From Pilimelia anulata (GTDB lineage Bacteria > Actinomycetota > Actinomycetes > Mycobacteriales > Micromonosporaceae), in contig NZ_BMQB01000005.1 in assembly GCF_014647895.1 (NCBI RefSeq), positions 248,001-312,000 of the forward strand: a stretch of 64,000 nt of DNA, given 5' to 3'. Below are positions 16,935 through 26,789 of this stretch, in pieces. Within the stretch, counting starts at the first letter, position 1. Every line of letters starts with the position of its first letter. The notes under the pieces were generated by a model. It was not told the DNA's origin and did no database searches. It was given only the letters and a program-made list of their open reading frames with translations. The position numbers and the translations under genes are program-made.

Positions 16935-19796
16935 GTGCCGAGTAGCAGCACCCGCCTGGTGATCGTCGAGTCACCGGCGAAGGCAAAGACGATCTCCAGC
17001 TACCTCGGCCCCGGATACGTGGTCGAGGCCAGCCTGGGGCACATCCGCGACCTCCCACGCAACGCCGCCGACGTGCCAGCGAAGTACAAGAGCGAGCCCT
17101 GGGCCCGGCTCGGCGTGGACGTGGACAACGGCTTCGCCGCGCTGTACGTCGTCTCCACCGACCGCAAGCAGCACATCAGCAAGCTGAAGAGCCTGGCCGC
17201 CGAGGCCGACGAGATCCTGCTCGCCACCGATGAGGACCGCGAGGGCGAGGCGATCGCCTGGCACCTGGTGGAGACGCTCAAGCCCAAGGTCCCGGTCCGC
17301 CGGATGGTCTTCCACGAGATCACCAAGCCGGCCATCCAGGCCGCCGTCGCCAACCCGCGGGAGATCGACCGCAGCCTGGTCGACGCGCAGGAGGCCCGGC
17401 GGATCCTGGACCGGCTGTACGGGTACGAGGTCAGCCCGGTCCTGTGGAAGAAGGTCATGCCGAAGCTCTCGGCGGGCCGGGTGCAGTCCGTGGCCACCCG
17501 GATCGTGGTCGAGCGGGAGCGGCAGCGGATGGCGTTCCGCGCCGCCGAGTACTGGGACATCACCGCCACGCTGGCCGTGGCCGACCCCGGCGAGGGGCCG
17601 CGCACGTTCAGCGCGACGCTGGTCGCGCTCGACGGCGACCGGATCGCCACCGGCAAGGACTTCGAGGCGACGACCGGGCGGCTCAAGGGCAGCGCGGGCG
17701 CCGTCCACCTCGACGGCGACGGCGCGCGCGGGCTCGCCGCCCGGCTCGACGGCCGGCCGTTCGCGGTCACCCGGGTGGAGGAGAAGCCGTACCGGCGCCG
17801 GCCGTACGCCCCGTTCATCACCTCGACGCTCCAGCAGGAGGCGTCGCGCAAGCTGCGCTTCTCGGCGCAGCAGACGATGCGCACGGCGCAGCGGCTGTAC
17901 GAGAACGGCTACATCACCTATATGCGTACCGACTCGGTAAACCTCTCCGAGACGGCCCTGGCCGCGGCCCGCCGGCAGATCGGCGAGCTGTACGGCGACC
18001 GGTGCGTGCCGACCGAGCCGCGCCGGTACCAGTCGAAGGCGAAGAACGCGCAGGAGGCGCACGAGGCGATCCGCCCCGCGGGCGACTCGTTCCGCACGCC
18101 GGGCAACGTGGCCGGCGAGCTGTCGCCGGAGGAGCTGCGGCTGTACGAGCTGATCTGGCGCCGGACGATCGCTTCGCAGATGATCGACGCGGTCGGCTCG
18201 TCGGTGTCGGTCCGGGTCCGGGCGACCACGGCCTCCGGCGAGGAGGCCGACTTCGGCGCGACCGGCAAGACGATCACCGAGCCGGGCTTCCTGCGCGCGT
18301 ACGTCGAGTCCTCCGACGACGAGAACGCCGAGGCCGAGGACGCCGAGCGGCGCCTGCCGGCGCTGGCGAAGGACCAGCCGCTGACCGCGGACGCGCTGGC
18401 CGCCGTCGGGCACACCACGAGCGCGCCGGCCCGGTACACCGAGGCGTCGCTGGTCAAGGCGCTGGAGGAGCGGGGGATCGGCCGGCCGTCGACGTACGAG
18501 TCGATCATGCGGACGATCCAGGACCGCGGCTACGTCGTCAAGCGCGGCCAGGCCCTCATCCCGTCCTTCACGGCGTTCGCGGTGATCGGGCTGCTGGAGG
18601 GTTACTACCCGCGGCTGGTCGACTACGACTTCACCGCCGCGATGGAGAACGAGCTGGACGACATCGCCGGCGGCAACGCCGCCGCGATCGACTTCCTCAC
18701 CGCCTTCTACTTCGGCTCCGAGCTGGGCGCCGACGGCTCGGTGGCGCGCGCCGGCGGCCTGAAGAAGATGGTCACGGAGAACCTGGCCGAGATCGACGCC
18801 CGCTCGGTGAACTCGATCCCGCTGTTCGTCGACGAGGAGCACCGCAAGGTCGTCGTCCGGGTCGGCCGCTACGGCCCGTACCTCCAGCGCACCCCCGAGA
18901 CCCCCGCGGCCGACGGCGAGGCGCCCGAGGGCGAGCGCGCCGCGCTGCCCGAGGGACTGGCGCCGGACGAGCTGCACCCGGACAAGGTCGCCGAGCTGTT
19001 CATCGGCGGCAACGGCGAGCGGGAGCTGGGCGCGCACCCGGAGACCAACGAGCCGGTGATGCTGAAGTCGGGCCGGTTCGGGCCGTACGTGTCGACCGGC
19101 GACAAAAACGCCTCGCTGCTGCGCGGCCAGTCGCCGGAGGAGCTGACGCTGGAGCAGGCGTTGCAGCTCCTGGCGCTGCCCCGGCTGCTGGGCAACGCCC
19201 CGGACGGCGCCGAGGTCTTCTCGGCCGCGGGCCGCTACGGACCGTACGTGAAGAAGGGCGAGGAGTACCGCTCGCTGGAGACCGACGAGCGGATCTTCAC
19301 GGTCACGCTCGACGAGGCGCTGACCCTGCTGGCCGCCCCGAAGGCCCGGCAGCGCCGCGAGGCCAAGCCGCCGCTGCGCGAGATGGGCAACGACCCGCTC
19401 ACCGAGAAGCCGCTGGTGATCAAGGACGGGCGGTTCGGCCCGTACGTCACCGACGGCGAGTACAACGCCTCGCTGCGGCGCGGGCAGACGACCGAGGAGC
19501 TGACGCTGGCGCAGGCGTCGGAGATGCTCGCGGAGAAGCGGGCCAAGGGCCCGGCCAAGCCGCGGAAGAAGGCCGCCAAGAAGGCGGCGTCCGCCGACGG
19601 CGAGGCCGCTCCGGCGAAGAAGGCGACCCGGAAGACGGCCGCGAAGAAGGCCGCCGACGGTACGGCGAAGGCGCCGAAGAAGGCGGCCGCGAAGGCCACC
19701 GCGACGAAGAAGGCCGCCGCGAAGAAGGCCACCAAGAAGGCCGCGCCGCCGAAGGTCGCACCTTCGACGGCGGGTGCCGCCCACCAGACCGATTGA
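16935..19796 (+). CDS. topA: DNA topoisomerase I (type IA)
   Basis: 953 residues. The TOPRIM domain begins RLVIVESPAKAKTISSYLGP and contains the acidic ATDEDREGEAIAWHL triad. The active-site tyrosine is Y329 in YITYMRTDS. The enzyme relaxes negative supercoils and is essential in actinobacteria, which usually have a single type IA enzyme. Instead of zinc fingers the C-terminus has several repeated modules with RFGPYV (topoisomerase C-terminal repeats) and then a Lys/Ala-rich tail from about residue 875 (repeats such as AAKKAAKKA-type), as in Streptomyces and mycobacterial TopA, where it raises processivity. GTG 16935 is preceded by CAGGGAG. The 5-copy iteron array upstream may control expression. 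Confidence 0.95.
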   Translation: MPSSSTRLVIVESPAKAKTISSYLGPGYVVEASLGHIRDLPRNAADVPAKYKSEPWARLGVDVDNGFAALYVVSTDRKQHISKLKSLAAEADEILLATDEDREGEAIAWHLVETLKPKVPVRRMVFHEITKPAIQAAVANPREIDRSLVDAQEARRILDRLYGYEVSPVLWKKVMPKLSAGRVQSVATRIVVERERQRMAFRAAEYWDITATLAVADPGEGPRTFSATLVALDGDRIATGKDFEATTGRLKGSAGAVHLDGDGARGLAARLDGRPFAVTRVEEKPYRRRPYAPFITSTLQQEASRKLRFSAQQTMRTAQRLYENGYITYMRTDSVNLSETALAAARRQIGELYGDRCVPTEPRRYQSKAKNAQEAHEAIRPAGDSFRTPGNVAGELSPEELRLYELIWRRTIASQMIDAVGSSVSVRVRATTASGEEADFGATGKTITEPGFLRAYVESSDDENAEAEDAERRLPALAKDQPLTADALAAVGHTTSAPARYTEASLVKALEERGIGRPSTYESIMRTIQDRGYVVKRGQALIPSFTAFAVIGLLEGYYPRLVDYDFTAAMENELDDIAGGNAAAIDFLTAFYFGSELGADGSVARAGGLKKMVTENLAEIDARSVNSIPLFVDEEHRKVVVRVGRYGPYLQRTPETPAADGEAPEGERAALPEGLAPDELHPDKVAELFIGGNGERELGAHPETNEPVMLKSGRFGPYVSTGDKNASLLRGQSPEELTLEQALQLLALPRLLGNAPDGAEVFSAAGRYGPYVKKGEEYRSLETDERIFTVTLDEALTLLAAPKARQRREAKPPLREMGNDPLTEKPLVIKDGRFGPYVTDGEYNASLRRGQTTEELTLAQASEMLAEKRAKGPAKPRKKAAKKAASADGEAAPAKKATRKTAAKKAADGTAKAPKKAAAKATATKKAAAKKATKKAAPPKVAPSTAGAAHQTD

Positions 19797-20072
19797 CATC
19801 GGTCGCCGTACCCTCTCGAAAAGTGGGCGGACTTCGGCTACGGTCGATATCTCTGTGAAACAATGACGCTCGCCTATACGTGAACCCCCGCTGCGCGCAC
19901 CCGCCGCCGACCGGCTCCGGGCGCCCGTCCGGGTGCGGAGCGTCAGTAGATCGATTCGCCCCGTTCTGCGAGCGAACTCCGCACCCCGATCGTTAGGGAG
20001 GGTGGAGCTGCGATATGTCGCTTCGGCGCGCGGGGGGCGCGCGTCGAGCTGTACGAGAGGGGGTGGCGGCGC

Positions 20073-20696
20073 GTGACGACTTCGGTCGTGAGCGGACCGT
20101 TGCGCCGGGTTCCGGTCCAGGGCCGCAGCGTGGCCCGGGTGAAGCGGATGCTCGACGCGTGTGCCGAACTGGTCGACGAGGTGGGGTACGAGGCGCTCAC
20201 CACCACGCTGCTCGCCGAGCGGGCCAGCGTCGCCATCGGATCGGTGTACCAGTTCTTCCCCGACAAGCGGGCCATCGTCCAGGCCCTGACCGTCCGCAGC
20301 ATGGAGGCGTACCTGGAGCGGCTCGCCGCCCGGCTCGCCGCCGAGGAGTTCGCCGACTGGCGCGACGGCGTCGACGCCGCCATCGACGAGTACGTGGCGA
20401 TGCACCGCAGCGTGCCGGGCTTCCGCACGCTGCACTTCGGCGACGTGGTCGACGTCCACCTACTCGACGCCGAGCGGGACAACAACGGGGTGATCGCCGA
20501 CCAGCTCGCGGGCGCGCTGGCGGCCAAGTTCCCGCTGCCGGACGGCGACCGGCTGCGGTTCGCGCTGGAGATCGCCATCCAGTCGGCGGACGCGCTGATC
20601 AAGATGGCGTTCCGGCGGGACCCGGAGGGGGACCCGGCGGTGCTGACCGAGGCGCGCACGCTCATCCGCGACTACCTCCAGCGCCACACCCCGTAG
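20073..20696 (+). CDS. TetR-family transcriptional regulator
   Basis: 207 residues. The N-terminal DNA-binding domain has VKRMLDACAELVDEVGYEAL and the helix-turn-helix LAERASVAIGSVYQFFPDKR, a clear TetR_N pattern. The C-terminal ligand-binding part is helical, with FADWRDGVDAAIDEYVAMHR and a final helix ALIKMAFRRDPEGDPA. GTG 20073 follows GAGAGGGGG. The gene lies downstream of topA and upstream of a convergent DUF3817 gene; neither is an obvious target. It may be autoregulated. The effector and regulon are not evident. Confidence 0.88.
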   Translation: MTTSVVSGPLRRVPVQGRSVARVKRMLDACAELVDEVGYEALTTTLLAERASVAIGSVYQFFPDKRAIVQALTVRSMEAYLERLAARLAAEEFADWRDGVDAAIDEYVAMHRSVPGFRTLHFGDVVDVHLLDAERDNNGVIADQLAGALAAKFPLPDGDRLRFALEIAIQSADALIKMAFRRDPEGDPAVLTEARTLIRDYLQRHTP

Positions 20697-20712
20697 CCGT
20701 ACCGGCGGATCC

Positions 20713-20741
20713 GGCCGCACCACCGCTCGCGGGGTGCGGCC
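20713..20741. terminator. Hairpin downstream of tetR
   Basis: GGCCGCACC at 20713-20721 pairs with GGTGCGGCC at 20733-20741 across an 11-nt loop, 17 nt after the tetR stop. It can also serve the convergent DUF3817 gene. Confidence 0.7.
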
Positions 20742-20835
20742 GTCGCATGTCGGCGCGCGCCACCGGGCGCCGCCGGCGGCGTTTCGCGGCGGCGGGGTGC
20801 CGGCACCCGCTCGCCCGTCCCCGGGCTGCGGCCGG

Positions 20836-21144
20836 TCAGGCGCGCCGGGGCTCCGGGGCGGGGTGGCGGAGGGTCAGCCAGCGTTCGAACGCGACGGTCG
20901 CCAGCGGCGGGACCGACGCCAGCAGGGCCACCGCGGTCCGCCACAGCGACCACCGCTCGGCCCGGGCCGCCCACACCGTCGCGACCAGGTACGCCACGAA
21001 CAGCCCGCCGTGCAGCCGGCCGAACAGCCACACCCCGGCGGTGGTCGTCTCGCTGACGTACTTGAGGTACATCCCGACCAGCAGCCCGGCCCAGGACACC
21101 GCCTCGGCCAGCGCCGCCCACCGGAACACCCGTCGTGCCTGCAC
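20836..21144 (-). CDS. DUF3817-family small membrane protein
   Basis: 102 residues with three predicted membrane helices: FRWAALAEAVSWAGLLVGMY, the segment GRLHGGLFVAYLVATVWAA, and WRTAVALLASVPPLATVAFE. The middle motif GRLHGGLFVAY, containing a membrane-embedded Gly-His-Gly pattern, is the hallmark of DUF3817, a widespread actinobacterial family of unknown function. The GTG at 21144 is chosen because GGAGG lies 6 nt upstream. A TTG at 21189 would add 15 poorly conserved residues. Confidence 0.82.
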   Translation of the reverse strand: MQARRVFRWAALAEAVSWAGLLVGMYLKYVSETTTAGVWLFGRLHGGLFVAYLVATVWAARAERWSLWRTAVALLASVPPLATVAFERWLTLRHPAPEPRRA

Positions 21145-21239
21145 TCCGCACCTCCGTGTCCGCCCGCTCAGGGTCCCCACGGTAGCCAACGGCCCGGCGG
21201 CGGGGCGGCGCGGTCCGCCGCACCCGCGACTGCGTCACA

Positions 21240-21269
21240 CCGCCCCGGCCGCGCCCGTGACCGGGGCGC
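21240..21269 (-). terminator. Hairpin downstream of ileS
   Basis: CGCCCCGG at 21241-21248 pairs with CCGGGGCG at 21261-21268. A second GC-rich hairpin (GGCGGGC with GCCCGCC, about 21270-21295) lies nearer the ileS stop. Together they probably end the ileS transcript. Confidence 0.55.
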
Positions 21270-21305
21270 CGGCGGGCCAGCCGACGCCCGCCGGGCGCGA
21301 GGGCC

Positions 21306-24300
21306 TCAGGCGCGGGTGAGGGTGTAGGTCAGGGGCAGCTCCGCCGCCGCCTCCCCGCCGGCCGCCCGGCTCATCCCCGTCGCCAGTACCGCCTCCGCGA
21401 TCTCCGCCGCGTGCGCCTCGACCGCCCCCGCCAGCTCCGCGTCCGCGGAGTCCCAGGTCAGCGCGATCCGGTCGGTGACCGCCAGCCCCGCCTGCTTGCG
21501 CGCCTCCTGCACCGTCCGGATCACCTCCCGGGCCAGCCCGGCCCGGCGCAGCTCCGGCGTGATCTCCGTGTCCAGCGCGATCGTCACCTCCCGCTGGGTG
21601 GTCACCGCCCAGCCGGTCCGCGGCGCCCGGGTGACCTGGAGGTCGTCGGCGGTCAGCGGTACGTCCTCGCCCTCGACCGACACCGTCGCCGTGCCGCCGT
21701 CCGCGACCGCCGCGGCCAGCGCCGCCGGGTCCGCCGCGGCGACGGCCCTGGCCACCACCTGCGTACGGCCGCCGAACCGCTTGCCCAGCGCCCGGAAGTT
21801 CGGCTTCACCGTGATGTCCAGGACCTCGCCCGCGCCGTGCAGCGGGGCCAGCTCGCGGACGTTCAGCTCCTCGGCCACGTACGCCAGCAGCTCGTCGGAC
21901 GGCATCGCCCCGGCCGGCACGCCGAGCAGCGCCCGGCCGAGCGGCTGCCGGACCCGCAGGCTGTGCGCCTTGCGGGCGGCCCGGCCGGCGTCGACCAGCG
22001 CGCGTACGGTGGCCATCTCGGCCCGCAGCTCGGGGTGCAGGGCGGCGGCGTCCGCGACCGGCCAGGTGGACAGGTGCACCGACTCCGCCGCCGCGGGCGT
22101 GCCGGGGCGGATCGCGGTCTGCCACACGTGCTCGGTCAGGAACGGGATCAGCGGCGCCAGCAGCCGGGTCAGCACGTCCAGCGTCTCGTACAGCGTGGCC
22201 AGCGCCGCCGGCTCGCCGGCCCAGAACCGGGCCCGGGACAGCCGGACGTACCAGTTGGACACGTCGTCGACGAAGTCCGCCAGCGCCCGCCCGGCCCCGG
22301 CGGTGTCGAAGCCCTCCATCGCCTCGTCCACGACCCGCACCACATGGTGCAGCTCGGCGCGCAGCCAGCGGTCCAGCGGCGTCAGCGGCAGCGCCGCCGG
22401 CTCGTCGGCCGGGCGCCAGCCGGCGACCGAGGCGTACAGGGTGAAGAACGAGACCGTGTTCCAGTACGTGAGCAGCGTCCGCCGGACGATCTCCTCCAGC
22501 GGCGCGTCGCCGATCCGCCGGGCGCCCCACGGCGAGCCGGCGCAGAGCATGAACCAGCGCAGCGCGTCGGCGCCGTGCTGGTCCATCAGCGGGACCGGCA
22601 GGATGATGTTGCCCAGGTGCTTGGACATCTTCCGGCCGTCCTCGGCCATGATGTGCCCGAGGCAGAGCACGTTGTCGTACGAGGACTTCTCGAAGACCAG
22701 CGTGCCGATCGCCATCAGCGTGTAGAACCAGCCGCGGGTCTGGTCGATCGCCTCGGCGATGAACTGCGCCGGGTACGCCTCGGCGAACTTCTCCCGGCTG
22801 CCCGGCACGTGCGGGTAGCCGAGCTGGGCGAACGGCATCGCGCCCGAGTCGAACCACGCGTCGATGACCTCGGGCACCCGGTGCGCGCGGGCGCCGCACT
22901 GCGGGCAGTCGAAGCTGACGTCGTCGATGTACGGGCGGTGCGGGTCCAGGTCGGACAGGTCGCCGTGGGTGAGCCGGCCCAGCTCCGCCCGCGACTCCAC
23001 GCAGGTGAGGTGCCCGTCGGCGCAGCGCCACAGCGGCAGGGGGGTGCCCCAGTACCGGTTGCGGGACAGCGCCCAGTCGACGTTGTTCTTCAGCCAGTCG
23101 CCGTACCGGCCGTCCTTGATGTGCTCGGGGTACCAGTTCGTCGCGGCGTTCTCCCGCAGCAGCGCGTCCCGGACGTGCGTGGTGCGGATGTACCAGGAGA
23201 GCTGGGCGTAGTACATCAGCGGCGTGTGGCAGCGCCAGCAGTGCGGGTAGCTGTGCTCGTACATCGTGGCCCGGAACAGCGCCCCGCGCTCGCGCAGCGC
23301 GTCGGTCAGCCCGGCGTCGGCGTCCTTGAAGAACACCCCGCCGACCGTCGGCACGTCGGCGGCGAACCGGCCGTCCGGGCCGATCGGGTTGACCACCGGC
23401 AGCCCGTACGCCCGGCAGGACGCGAGGTCGTCGGCGCCGAACGCCGGCGCCTGGTGGACCAGCCCGGTGCCGTCGCTGGTGGTGACGTAGTCGGCGAGGA
23501 TCACGTAGTGCGCGTCCGGGATGTCGACCAGGTCGAACGGGCGCCGGTACCGGACCCGCTCCAGCTCCCGGCCGGGCAGGCTGGCGACGACCTCGGCGTC
23601 CTCGCCGAGCACGGCCTTGGCCAGCGGCTCGGCGACGACGAACAGGCCGTCGCCGGTGCGGGCCAGCACGTACGCGACGTCGGGGTGCACGGCGACGGCG
23701 GTGTTGGAGACCAGCGTCCACGGGGTCGTCGTCCAGATCAGCAGCTCGGCGCCGGCGTGCCCGGCCAGCTCCCCGACGACCGGCAGCCGCACGTACACCG
23801 AGGGGTCGGTGATCGTCTCGTACCCCTGGGCGACCTCGTGGTCGGACAGCCCGGTGCCGCAGCGCGGGCAGTACGGCGCGACCCGGTGGTCCTCGACCAG
23901 CAGGCCCTTGTCGAAGATCTGCTTGAGGCCCCACCAGACGCTCTCGACGTACTGCGGGTCCATCGTCCGGTACGGGTGCTCCAGGTCCACCCAGTAGCCG
24001 CACCGGGTGGTCATCTCCTCGAACTCGGCCACGTACCGCTGGACGGACTCCCGGCAGCGGGCGTTGAACTCGGCCACGCCGACCCGCTCGATGTCCTGCT
24101 TGCCGGAGATCCCCAGCTCCTTCTCCACGGCGATCTCCACCGGGAGGCCGTGGCAGTCCCAGCCGGCGATCCGCGGGACGTGGTACCCCTTCATCGTCTT
24201 GTACCGGGGGAACACGTCCTTGAACACCCGGGACTCGACGTGGTGGGTGCCGGGGCGGCCGTTGGCGGTCGGCGGGCCCTCGTAGAACACCCAGTGCGGG

Positions 24301-24425
24301 CCGCCCGCGGTCTGCGCGAGCGACCGGCCGAAAATGTCCTTCTCGCGCCAGTACCCCAGGATGGAGTGGTCCACCGCCGGCAGGTCGACGCGCGGCGGCA
24401 GGGCGGAGAACGGCGACTCGGACAC
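21306..24425 (-). CDS. ileS: Isoleucyl-tRNA synthetase, IleRS2 type with GxHH active-site motif
   Basis: 1039 residues of a class I synthetase attaching isoleucine to tRNA-Ile. The ATP-binding HIGH motif is replaced by GTHH in PTANGRPGTHHVESR near residues 50-65; the second signature is KMSKHLGN. A CP1 editing domain lies in between, with ARTGDGLFVVAEPLAKAVLG and TSDGTGLVHQAPAFG. Zinc-like cysteine pairs (CPRCGTG and CWRCHTP) lie in the catalytic half. The length and C-terminal region agree with eukaryote-like IleRS2, known for low mupirocin sensitivity; the swapped GxHH form is reported to be extremely resistant. The GTG start at 24425 has GAGGAG upstream. No T-box was found in the leader. 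Confidence 0.94.
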   Translation of the reverse strand: MSESPFSALPPRVDLPAVDHSILGYWREKDIFGRSLAQTAGGPHWVFYEGPPTANGRPGTHHVESRVFKDVFPRYKTMKGYHVPRIAGWDCHGLPVEIAVEKELGISGKQDIERVGVAEFNARCRESVQRYVAEFEEMTTRCGYWVDLEHPYRTMDPQYVESVWWGLKQIFDKGLLVEDHRVAPYCPRCGTGLSDHEVAQGYETITDPSVYVRLPVVGELAGHAGAELLIWTTTPWTLVSNTAVAVHPDVAYVLARTGDGLFVVAEPLAKAVLGEDAEVVASLPGRELERVRYRRPFDLVDIPDAHYVILADYVTTSDGTGLVHQAPAFGADDLASCRAYGLPVVNPIGPDGRFAADVPTVGGVFFKDADAGLTDALRERGALFRATMYEHSYPHCWRCHTPLMYYAQLSWYIRTTHVRDALLRENAATNWYPEHIKDGRYGDWLKNNVDWALSRNRYWGTPLPLWRCADGHLTCVESRAELGRLTHGDLSDLDPHRPYIDDVSFDCPQCGARAHRVPEVIDAWFDSGAMPFAQLGYPHVPGSREKFAEAYPAQFIAEAIDQTRGWFYTLMAIGTLVFEKSSYDNVLCLGHIMAEDGRKMSKHLGNIILPVPLMDQHGADALRWFMLCAGSPWGARRIGDAPLEEIVRRTLLTYWNTVSFFTLYASVAGWRPADEPAALPLTPLDRWLRAELHHVVRVVDEAMEGFDTAGAGRALADFVDDVSNWYVRLSRARFWAGEPAALATLYETLDVLTRLLAPLIPFLTEHVWQTAIRPGTPAAAESVHLSTWPVADAAALHPELRAEMATVRALVDAGRAARKAHSLRVRQPLGRALLGVPAGAMPSDELLAYVAEELNVRELAPLHGAGEVLDITVKPNFRALGKRFGGRTQVVARAVAAADPAALAAAVADGGTATVSVEGEDVPLTADDLQVTRAPRTGWAVTTQREVTIALDTEITPELRRAGLAREVIRTVQEARKQAGLAVTDRIALTWDSADAELAGAVEAHAAEIAEAVLATGMSRAAGGEAAAELPLTYTLTRA

Positions 24426-24608
24426 CGGGTTGCTCCTCGCTGGTACGGCGGGTATTCGCCGTCGAATCGTATCGCCGCACCCCGGCGCCCCTCCGCCGAG
24501 TATTCGCCGCCCGGCGCGCCGCCGGCCGCCGCGCGGGCCCGGGATCGGCCCCGGGGCGGCCGTACGCCCGAGATGTCGGAATGCGGCCGATCGCCGGCCG
24601 CCGCTACA

Positions 24609-26789
24609 GTGAGGGCGTCACGCGCGCCGGCAGCCGGGTCCGCGCGCGCAGCCGAGGGGGCCGCCATCACCACCACGAGCGCCGGACCGGCCGGCGACAG
24701 CAGCGCGGGGCCGGCCGCGACCGCCCCCGTCGACCTCGGCGGCATCGCCGCGCTGCGCTCCGTGCTGCGCATCCGCCCGTTCCGCCGGCTCTGGCTCGTC
24801 CTCGGGGTCGCCTCGCTCGGCGACTGGCTGGGCCTGCTGGCCACCGCCGCGTTCGCGTCCGCGCAGGTCAGCGGCAGCGTGGCGCAGGGGCTCGCGTTCA
24901 GCTCGGTGATCGCCGTCCGGCTGCTGCCCGCGCTCGTCCTCGGCCCGGTCGCCGGCGTGCTCGCCGACCGGTGGGACCGCCGGTACACGATGGTCGTCTG
25001 CGACCTGCTGCGGTTCGTGCTGTTCGCCTCGATCCCGCTCGGCGCGGTGGTGCTCGACGACGGCGCCTCGATCGTCGGCTGGGCGGCGTTCGCCACCTTC
25101 CTGATCGAGAGCGTCACGCTGGTCTGGCTGCCGGCCAAGGAGGCCGCGGTACCGAACCTGATCCCGCGCAGCCGGCTGGAGGTCTCCAACCAGCTCACGC
25201 TGATCACCACGTACGGCATCACCCCGGTGCTGGCCGCGGCCGGCCTGTCGGTGCTCGACCGGGCGCTGCGCAGCGCGGTGCAGACGCCGCCGGACTGGGC
25301 CGAGCCGGCCAACCTCGCGCTGTACTTCAACGCGGTGTCCCGGCTCGCCCTCGCCCTGGTCGTCTTCTTCGGCATCCGGGAGATCAGCGGCCGGACGTAC
25401 CCCGAGCCCGGCGACGGCCGGACCAGCATGCTGCGCCAGTTCGTCGACGGCTGGACGTACATCGGCCGCACCCGGATGGTCCGCGGCCTGGTGCTGGGCA
25501 TCCTCGGCGCGTTCGCCTGCGGCGGCGCGGTGATCGGCGTGGCGAAGTTCTTCGCCGTCTCGCTCGGCGCCGGCGACGCCGCGTTCTACATGCTGTTCGG
25601 GGCGCTGTTCGTCGGCCTGGCCGCCGGCATCGGGGCCGGTCCGGCGCTGGTCCGCGCGCTGTCCCGGCGGCGCTGGTTCGGCATGAGCATCGTGCTGGCC
25701 GGGGCGTCGGTGTTCATCCTGGCGATGTCGGTGCACCTGGCCGTCGCGCTGGCCGGGGCGGTGCTGGTCGGCACCGGCGCCGGCATGGCCTTCCTGTCCG
25801 GCACCACGCTGCTCGGCGGCGAGGTCGGCGACGACGTGCGCGGGCGGGTGTTCGCGTTCGTCCAGACCGCCACCCGGGTCGTGCTGATCCTGGCGATCGG
25901 GCTGTCCGGCGCGTTCGTCGGCATCGGCGGCTCGCACGAGTTCCACCTCGGCGACGCCACGTTCTCCGTCTCCGCCACCCGCGCCCTGCTGTTCGTCGCC
26001 GGGCTGCTCGGCATCTTCGCCGGGATCAGCGCGTTCCGCCAGATGGACGACAAGCCGGGCGTACCGGTGCTGCGCGACCTGTGGTGGTCGGTCCGCGGCC
26101 GCCCGCTCTCGCCGGCCCAGCCGGTCGCCGGGCCGGGCCTGTTCGTGGTGTTCGAGGGCGGCGAGGGCGTCGGCAAGTCCACCCAGGTCAGCGCGCTGGC
26201 CGAGGCGCTGCGCGAGGCCGGGCACCGGACCACCGTCACCCGCGAGCCGGGCGCCACGCCGGTCGGCCGGCGGATCCGCGAGCTGCTGCTGGAGCGCAGC
26301 GACGCGCCGGTCACCCCGCGGGCCGAGGCGCTGCTGTACGCCGCGGACCGGGCGCACCACGTCGCCACCGTCGTCCGCCCCGCCCTGGACCGGGGCGAGA
26401 TAGTGATCAGCGACCGGTACATCGACTCCTCCCTGGCCTACCAGGGGGCCGGGCGCACGCTGTCCGCCGACGACGTGGCCTGGGTGTCCGACTGGGCCAC
26501 CGGCGGCCTGAAACCCGACCTGGTCATCCTGCTCGACCTCGACCCGGCCGTCGGCCTGCGCCGGGCCGCCGACCGGGGCGCGCCGGACCGGCTGGAGCGC
26601 GAGTCGCTGGCCTTCCACGGCCGGGTCCGGGAGGCGTTCCTGGACCTGGCCGCGGCCGACCGGGCCCGGTACCTCGTGGTCGACGCCGCCATGCCGGTGG
26701 CCGAGGTCGCCGCGGCGATCCACGAGCGGGTCGCCGACCTGGTCGACACCGCCGGTACGGCGCTCGCGCTCGCCGGGGCGCCGCGGTGA
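24609..26789 (+). CDS. tmk: MFS transporter-thymidylate kinase fusion
   Basis: About 726 residues. Residues of about 40-500 form an MFS-like membrane part with 12 hydrophobic segments and the loop AGVLADRWDRRYTMVVCDLL (MFS signature). From about residue 510 a complete dTMP kinase follows: P-loop FEGGEGVGKSTQ, DR-type motif VISDRYIDSSLAYQG and the LID region RGAPDRLERE. It phosphorylates dTMP to dTDP for DNA synthesis. This fusion is known from other actinobacteria. The start is uncertain: GTG 24609 is used here; ATG 24573 is in frame, and a strong GAGGGGG at 24654-24660 lies 5 nt before an ATC at 24666. A TACAGT hexamer at 24605-24610 could be a -10 element, which would favour a start downstream of it. 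The stop overlaps the holB GTG. Confidence 0.85.
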   Translation: MRASRAPAAGSARAAEGAAITTTSAGPAGDSSAGPAATAPVDLGGIAALRSVLRIRPFRRLWLVLGVASLGDWLGLLATAAFASAQVSGSVAQGLAFSSVIAVRLLPALVLGPVAGVLADRWDRRYTMVVCDLLRFVLFASIPLGAVVLDDGASIVGWAAFATFLIESVTLVWLPAKEAAVPNLIPRSRLEVSNQLTLITTYGITPVLAAAGLSVLDRALRSAVQTPPDWAEPANLALYFNAVSRLALALVVFFGIREISGRTYPEPGDGRTSMLRQFVDGWTYIGRTRMVRGLVLGILGAFACGGAVIGVAKFFAVSLGAGDAAFYMLFGALFVGLAAGIGAGPALVRALSRRRWFGMSIVLAGASVFILAMSVHLAVALAGAVLVGTGAGMAFLSGTTLLGGEVGDDVRGRVFAFVQTATRVVLILAIGLSGAFVGIGGSHEFHLGDATFSVSATRALLFVAGLLGIFAGISAFRQMDDKPGVPVLRDLWWSVRGRPLSPAQPVAGPGLFVVFEGGEGVGKSTQVSALAEALREAGHRTTVTREPGATPVGRRIRELLLERSDAPVTPRAEALLYAADRAHHVATVVRPALDRGEIVISDRYIDSSLAYQGAGRTLSADDVAWVSDWATGGLKPDLVILLDLDPAVGLRRAADRGAPDRLERESLAFHGRVREAFLDLAAADRARYLVVDAAMPVAEVAAAIHERVADLVDTAGTALALAGAPR

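Noticed and set aside
24426..24608. T-box riboswitch in the ileS leader
   Set aside because: I looked for the conserved T-box sequence on the minus strand and did not find it; only GC-rich sequence with a repeated TATTCGCCG is seen.
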